A stretch of DNA of 64,000 bases, from assembly GCF_030272615.1 (NCBI RefSeq), contig NC_081412.1:688886083-688950082 (forward strand). The letters are read 5' to 3'. A program made the translations under genes and the position numbers. The notes beneath the pieces were generated by a model that saw only the letters and a list, made by a program, of their open reading frames with translations, was not told the DNA's origin and ran no database searches. Source of the DNA: Cryptomeria japonica (Eukaryota > Streptophyta > Pinopsida > Cupressales > Cupressaceae). This document shows positions 58,490 through 64,000 of this stretch, in pieces; position 1 is the first letter of the stretch, and each line of letters opens with the position of its first letter.

Positions 58490-59884
58490 TGTTGGTATTT
58501 TATGAAGATTGCATTGATGAACTATTGTGTTGTCATTGATGTCAATTATAATCGATAATGGAGTTGTAATGCAACCGGTAGTTGAGCAAGTGAAGGAAAC
58601 CGAGATTACTATTGAAGCAGTGAGATCAACCGGTAACCCTAACTTGTTGATATGTCGAACCCTAACCGATGGAGCTTGGTGAATCAGTTGTGTCGATCTA
58701 TGATCAAATGGTGATCGAAGATGATTATGCCACGTATGCATGATGCACATGATAAGTTTCAAAGTGGTTTTTGGTGCGTGGAGATAACTGTTTTATCTTG
58801 GGAATGAGCGAGTGCATAGCATGAAGTGGAAACCGCGTGATGAGTTACAAGATCCAGTGTGCGGTGATCCAGGAGCGGTCGAGGTTGTCTTGGACAATGT
58901 GCAGATGATTTCTATGTAATCGAACAGTCATGTTTGAACCGATTTGTTTGTAATCTCTATGAGATATTAGGTTTTGTGATGTGTTCTGACCTATTGTTTT
59001 GCTTATAAGGTCGATGAGTTGTTTTGTTGTAGTATTGGCAATTTTGGTTAAGTATCAATGTGATTGATTGCTGAATCAGAAGGAGTATCTACATAATTTT
59101 TGAAGGAAAATAGGAGCATGAAAAGGATCTGATGAAGCAGAGTAGTGTTATTACTAGATCAACAAAAGCCCTGTTGTTCTCTAACAATTACAATAGTTAA
59201 ATCCCTTAACCGAGTAAGCTTTAATAGGCTTAGTGTTTTCTAAATCCTCTAACCAAGTGATCCATTATCTTGGATTTTAAATCCTCTATCAAGGTTACTC
59301 CTAACAGGGTATTGCCTTTAAGAGGGTATTGTAGTCAATCCCTTAACCAAGTGGTCCTTAACCGGATCTGTTCCTAATAGGACATTTTTGTAAAGCTTCT
59401 AACAAGGCTTGGCTCCTAACAGGGTGAACTTCTAAAGAGTTCAGAATACTTGTGGGTATTCATCCCCACTGTGGTTTTTCCCATTTGGGTTTCCACATCA
59501 AAAATCACTGTGTCAAGTGGTGAATGGTTTTTGTGGTTATGTTTTGATATGGTTAATTTGTTTAACTGGTAAAGCCACTTAGATGTGTTAAGATGACCAG
59601 GGTGATCTGAAATATGATTTTACTAATGTTAGTAAAGTGGTTTGATGTTTTGGTTAAATGGTTTGAGAGTTTCAGATGTGTTACACTGTTATTTTGGTAC
59701 GCTAGTCAACCGGTAAACTTGATAGTGCAGTTGCAATTTATGGTACAGTGTTTAAACCAGTTAGTTCAGCGATTGATTTATGAGTTGAGTTTGAGTTTGG
59801 TGAAAGTTTAGTTTGTTTTCTATCTACTGATTCACCCCCCCTCTTAGTAGTTGACTGGATCATTATTGATTCATCATATCATCA
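58490..59884 (+). repeat. 3' LTR of Copia-4 (1395 bp)
   Basis: Starts TGTTGGTATTTTATGAAG and ends CATATCATCA, followed by TSD TAAAG. Direct repeat of 48985-50390. Confidence 0.93.
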
Positions 59885-59889
59885 TAAAG

Positions 59890-62020
59890 TACTTTATCTA
59901 ACTAGTTCATTTCCTAGCTAGTTATCAACTTAGGTCATTTTCACACCTTATCACTTAAGTTTACTTAAGGTACACATCAGATACTTATCACTTTGTGTCT
60001 CATATCATAAGATTAAGAAATTTGTCATAATCTTATGATATCCTATCTCTCACCTTGGCCTATATAACCAAAGGGTTCCCTTTGCAATCTCAACCTCACT
60101 CTCATTGTAAGATTTACATTCTCTTGAGTAGAATACATAGTTTATTCTTGATCATTTTTAAATTTCTAACTTTTCTTTCCTTCACTTATTTACATTCTTG
60201 GGTGGCTTTTCAACCAAATCTTACATCCCCCCCGCCACCCAAAAAAAAAAAAGATATGAATTTGACATGTGATAAACTATACTAACAACATAATATGAAA
60301 ATGAGATCTTCATCACTTAAAAGTACACAAAACCAATTTCTAAAAATATCTCGTTTGCTTGATTTTGACATCATATGCCAAAAGCAAAAAAAAAAAAGCT
60401 CCTTTGCATGCAAACTAGGGTTTCGAGGGGCCTACTAGGTTGAGTGTGCTAACATTGACAAAGAATATGTGCAAGAATATTCTCAGTTGTCAAAACAAAT
60501 GATCCCTTGAAATCTTAGATGTCATCATCTAATATACTAATTTGATGTCAATATATTCTTCTCACAAAATATTCTATGAACTATCTAAAATATTTACTCT
60601 ACCAAAATCATTCCAGCAATACATCGTCACACTTTAGCCATACATCATCACAACCATATCCATTTCTCTTTGAGATCTCAAGTGCAAGTGCATACAAATA
60701 TGAGAGAAACCATTATAAGCAAAATATCATAGAGGATAGGAGAACAATGGAGACAAGCCTCCAATGGATTTGAAGGTATATTTTGATTATTTCATTGTCA
60801 TTTGCATACATTTGTAGACCTCCATTGATTTTTTTTGAATGCATTTATAGACTGAGGGTTTGGTTGGATCTTAATTAGGGTTTACAATAGAGTTCAAAAT
60901 TAGCATAAACAAAATGAATACTTATAAAATAAAATAAAAATCTTATATGAAACCCTAGGAGAGGATTAAGTTAGATCATGACAAGTGTCCTCATCCTATG
61001 CAATGAAACAACATGACCTAAATTTAGAAAAAGTACTCACAAGTTTAGCTTAATTGTAATAAAAAAAAGAGATTTAATTAATTAATCAATTAACTAATTA
61101 ATGATAATTTTAATTAGTTGATTAACTTGTTTACTCTAAAAATCACCCTATCTTTATTTAGACAATGCCTTAGGTTTACTAAAAATAATAAAAGATGTTG
61201 AAATTTAATGTGTGTAAATGTTGATTGATGTTATATTTGATACATCAAACATATTTTGGCATAAGTATTTTTTCGTGTGAGTGGTATTGCTTTAGAAATA
61301 TGGACAATTATTTGTTGTATCTCAACATTTCCTATATAATTTTTCCCTAGAAATGTTAATAGGCATACATATTCCAATTGTAGATGTAGAAACTTACATG
61401 TTTCAAAAAATAAAACAAAGAGATTTCCAATTCGATTATTTCAAATATGTTATTGGCCTCCTAGCTTATGTTAGAGTCAAAGCTTTGCAACAACATGTAG
61501 AGAATGACCAAAGCATAAATGATATAGAGACTTTTACAACCATGGAAGCATAAATGATGAATGTAGCCTTTGTGAAAAAAAAAGTCTCAAAGAAATCTAT
61601 TGTCATGGTAACAAATGAGATTTTTGACTGATTAGTTGCCATCCACTATCTTATGCAAATTATGTTCAAACCTTATTAGTGGACATCTTTTTCTTAGTAT
61701 TATTTCATTTATGTTTGCATAATTAATTAATCTTGGTAGGCATATAATATTCTAAGACATATATAAAGTATAAATAAACTAGATTAAACTCAAACCATGC
61801 AAACAAAAAAAATATTGAAAAAATCCTAGTTTAACTTCAACTCCATGTTGGGTTGTGACATCTTTATGTTTTTATTGCATCACACAAATTTACCAAAGAA
61901 AATTAGTCAAATTTGCTAATCAAATAGAAGCATCACAAAAATAATCTTTGTCAATATTTACAATAATTCTTGTAAGACAACATCTAACAAATTTGTCAAA
62001 GTTAGAACATTCTTGTAGTT

Positions 62021-62021
<1 letters not shown>
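59890..62021. other. Unassigned; promoter-like patch near 60.0 kb
   Basis: At 60004-60038 a perfect 12-bp inverted repeat (ATCATAAGATTA) is followed by CCTATATAACC (60059-60069) and a 10-bp inverted repeat TGTAAGATTT at 60106/60225. This looks like part of an LTR or small transposon but lacks defined ends. The rest (60.3-62.0 kb) is AT-rich without recognisable features. Confidence 0.35.
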
Positions 62022-62084
<63 letters not shown>

Positions 62085-62155
62085 CACACACACACGTGTG
62101 TACATACATACATATATACATACATACATACATACATATATACATACATATATTA
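62022..62155. repeat. Compound (CT)n-(AC)n-(ATAC)n microsatellite
   Basis: About 29 uninterrupted CT units (62022-62080), then CACACACA, then ATAC units to about 62155. Confidence 0.95.
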
Positions 62156-62173
62156 TATTGAGTGACAAGGGCA

Positions 62174-63562
62174 TGTATTTCAAAGAATCGCCCTAGATCA
62201 TTTTAACATCAATAATCACACAATCAAATTAGGACAACATACTTGCATATCCATCTCTATCACTTTTATAAGTCCAATGCAACAATACCCTTTATCTACA
62301 CTAGCATTTCAAATCCAACTTCATGGTTGGAATGCATGTAAAATTCAGCTTAAAACAAGTAATCAATTAGAAGAAAAAGGGAAATCATGAATCCCTTCTA
62401 ACCAAAGAATCTAACAAAACAAGACAATGGAATAACACAAACAAGCAAATAGGAATTAAAATAATCAAATGAAATCAAAACTCCCTATCCCAAGATCGCA
62501 TATTACTTCCATCGCTCTTCTCCTCTTCGTGGTATGATGACTCTCAAATATTACGTTGGTAACCTGCAAGTGACACAAAGATTCAAAGTTCGTGATTATT
62601 GAAAATGGAGATTGAATGCCCAATTTATAGAAAATTGGAGAAGATTAATTGAAAGGTGGAACATATTGATTAAGAGGTGGAACTCAGGTGAGCTCAAATG
62701 AAAATTGATAGTTGAACTGCTGATTGTAGGAGTGAAACTCAATAGATTGAATAGATTAATTGAGTCAACTGATTGAGAAAAAGCTGACTGAAGGAAGAAA
62801 AAGAATGATTGGAGGAAATAAAGAGGATGACACAAAAAGCTTAATTTAGAAAAAGCTAACTGAAATATGGAAATAGAAGTTGAAGAGATAAATGATTTAA
62901 TTAATTAATTTAGCATGTGCTTGCATTTAGATTTAGATTTTCAATTTAATCTTTGCATGAGATTTTAATTCAAATAATTGAATTTATTTAGAACTTGACT
63001 TTGATTTTCAATTTGGTTTTTGAAATCATGCACATGTAATTGAATTTGGAAGAAATTAGAAGAATATGAAATTAAATGAAATTAGAATTTGGGGATTTGG
63101 AAATTGGAGAATTAGAAGAATTAATTAGTTAATTAAATAATTTAAAGAAACTATTTAATTAGTTAGAAATAAAATTTAATTAAATAATAAAGACTATTTA
63201 AATTAAAGGAATTAAATCATAATTAATTAAATAATAAATATTTAATTAATATTTAGAAAATGGTTGAATGATTAGATGATTAGAGATAGAAATTGAGAAT
63301 TAATTTATTTAAATAATAAAGATTATTTAAATTGGGGAATTAATCAGAATTAATTAAATAATAAATATTTAATTAATATTTAAAAAATGATTAAAATGAT
63401 TAAATGATGATGGAATAAGAAATAGAATAATTAGTAAGATTGTGAGGAGATATGAAATTAGAAGAATATGATTAATTAAATTAATTAAAGAATTAAAGAA
63501 TTATTTAACTAATTAGAGGAATAATTAGTACATGATCAATGAGACATTTTTAGGTGTCTACA
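62174..63562 (-). repeat. 3' LTR of the second Tat-like element
   Basis: The minus strand starts TGTAGACACCTAAAAATG at 63562, matching the LTR start of the 36268-47740 element. The U3 side (about 62880-63530) is made of TTAATTAAATAA-type words. A minus-strand TATA (CTATAAATTG) is at 62621-62630. The outer end is uncertain. Confidence 0.65.
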
Positions 63563-64000
63563 TTTGCCCCTCTTTGAGACAAAGTCAAAACGACATTGTT
63601 TCAAAGAAAATTTTAAAAAAAATTGCCCCGGTGATACTTAGGGTGTAATGCCCCCTCAAGAGATTGTTTATGCATTAAAGATATGAATGATCTCTCGAAA
63701 AAAGAAGAATGTGAGATGAAAGAATAGTTAGAATGGTTAGAGATAGAGATAGGTGATGTGAATATGATATTGAGATAGAATATGAGAGAATAGATTGATA
63801 AAAGAATGAAATAGAATAATGTTAGATGAGAATTAGAAGCAATTGAAGATGATTGAAAATGATGAGAGAAAGAGATGATGAGAGAAGAGTGTTTAGAAGG
63901 AATATACGATTTAGAGAGAAGATGGGAAATCAACAAACTATCAAGAAACAGATGAAATGAGAATGAAATTGAATGAATCACGAACCTGTGTCATTTATTT
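62174..64000 (-). mobile_element. Second Tat-like element, 3' end only
   Basis: An LTR ending (plus coordinates) at 63562 with GGTGTCTACA is followed by the PPT complement TTTGCCCCTCTTTGAGACAA and by internal sequence to the window edge. The first ~170 bp of this internal part align with that of the 36268-47740 element (shared TTGTTTCAAAGAA, TTGCCCC, ATGCCCCCTC, AGAGATTG words). The left boundary (62174, TGTATTTC) is a guess by analogy with TGTATATGG at 36268. Confidence 0.75.

Larger units (their letters stand above)
48985..59884 (+). mobile_element. Full-length Ty1/copia element (Copia-4) with nested insert
   Basis: LTRs of 1406 and 1395 bp (48985-50390, 58490-59884) flank PBS, gag, CCHC, protease, integrase, RT, RNase H and PPT. 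The perfect TSD TAAAG lies at 48980-48984 and 59885-59889. A 3.57-kb opposite-strand copia fragment sits inside the RNase H region (54026-57591); without it the element is about 7.3 kb. The LTRs differ at several percent of positions, and the first bases of the 5' LTR are TA instead of TG. Confidence 0.93.

Noticed and set aside
60106-60225. 120-bp MITE bounded by a 10-bp inverted repeat
   Set aside because: No target-site duplication (flanks CTCAT and TCCCC), so not called as a transposon.
61948-62196. Ser-Leu and Glu-Arg repeat open frames
   Set aside because: They are translations of the (CT)n microsatellite and its complement.

Overview
This window looks like intergenic DNA from a large, repeat-rich seed-plant nuclear genome. 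A gymnosperm or similarly bloated genome is plausible, but the species cannot be fixed from the sequence. It is AT-rich and shows no intact host gene, rRNA, tRNA or bacterial-type feature. Almost everything recognisable is LTR-retrotransposon material in different states of decay, often nested. The only host-like gene is a plant mobile domain (PMD) gene copy carried inside one of the elements.

Layout, left to right. 0.3-4.1 kb: 5'-truncated Ty1/copia element (+), with integrase tail, RT, RNase H, PPT and a complete 1.36-kb 3' LTR. 4.1-5.1 kb: a ~990-bp AT/GT/AC compound microsatellite. 5.1-7.5 kb: the 5' end (LTR, PBS, gag) of an opposite-strand copia element. 8.6-14.9 kb: a full-length copia element (-) with 0.36-kb LTRs, carrying a strikingly GC-rich block in its leader. 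15.4-17.3 kb: LINE ORF1 relic. 20.6-23.0 kb: short non-autonomous LTR element with a perfect 5-bp target-site duplication (TSD). 25.4-31.6 kb: relic of a Ty3/gypsy-like element (PBS-like motifs, then gag traces), apparently split by a 3.72-kb solo LTR that has a perfect TSD. 32.4-33.0 kb: a decayed reading frame of unknown family. 36.3-47.7 kb: a young Tat-like Ty3/gypsy element (-) with ~99% identical LTRs and a perfect TSD. 48.0-48.7 kb: solo LTR with a perfect TSD. 49.0-59.9 kb: full-length copia element (+) with a perfect TSD, interrupted at 54.0-57.6 kb by a 5'-truncated opposite-strand copia fragment. 62.2-64.0 kb: LTR and 3' end of a relative of the Tat-like element, running off the window.

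The most interesting object is the 36.3-47.7 kb element. Its sense strand carries gag, a zinc-knuckle-like motif and protease. These are followed in the same reading frame by a K-rich/hydrophobic segment and then only the C-terminal tail of integrase; RT, RNase H and the integrase core are absent. Between this polyprotein and the 3' LTR lies an antisense PMD gene with consensus splice signals, whose intron contains a minisatellite. The LTRs differ at only a handful of positions, so this coding-deficient, gene-carrying element probably moved recently using proteins supplied in trans.

Most reading frames are broken by stops, many of which fit C-to-T or G-to-A change at ancestral CAG, CGA and TGG codons. 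This is expected of methylated, silenced transposons. All boundaries were found by reading the sequence by eye; identities and family names come from motif recognition, not searches.
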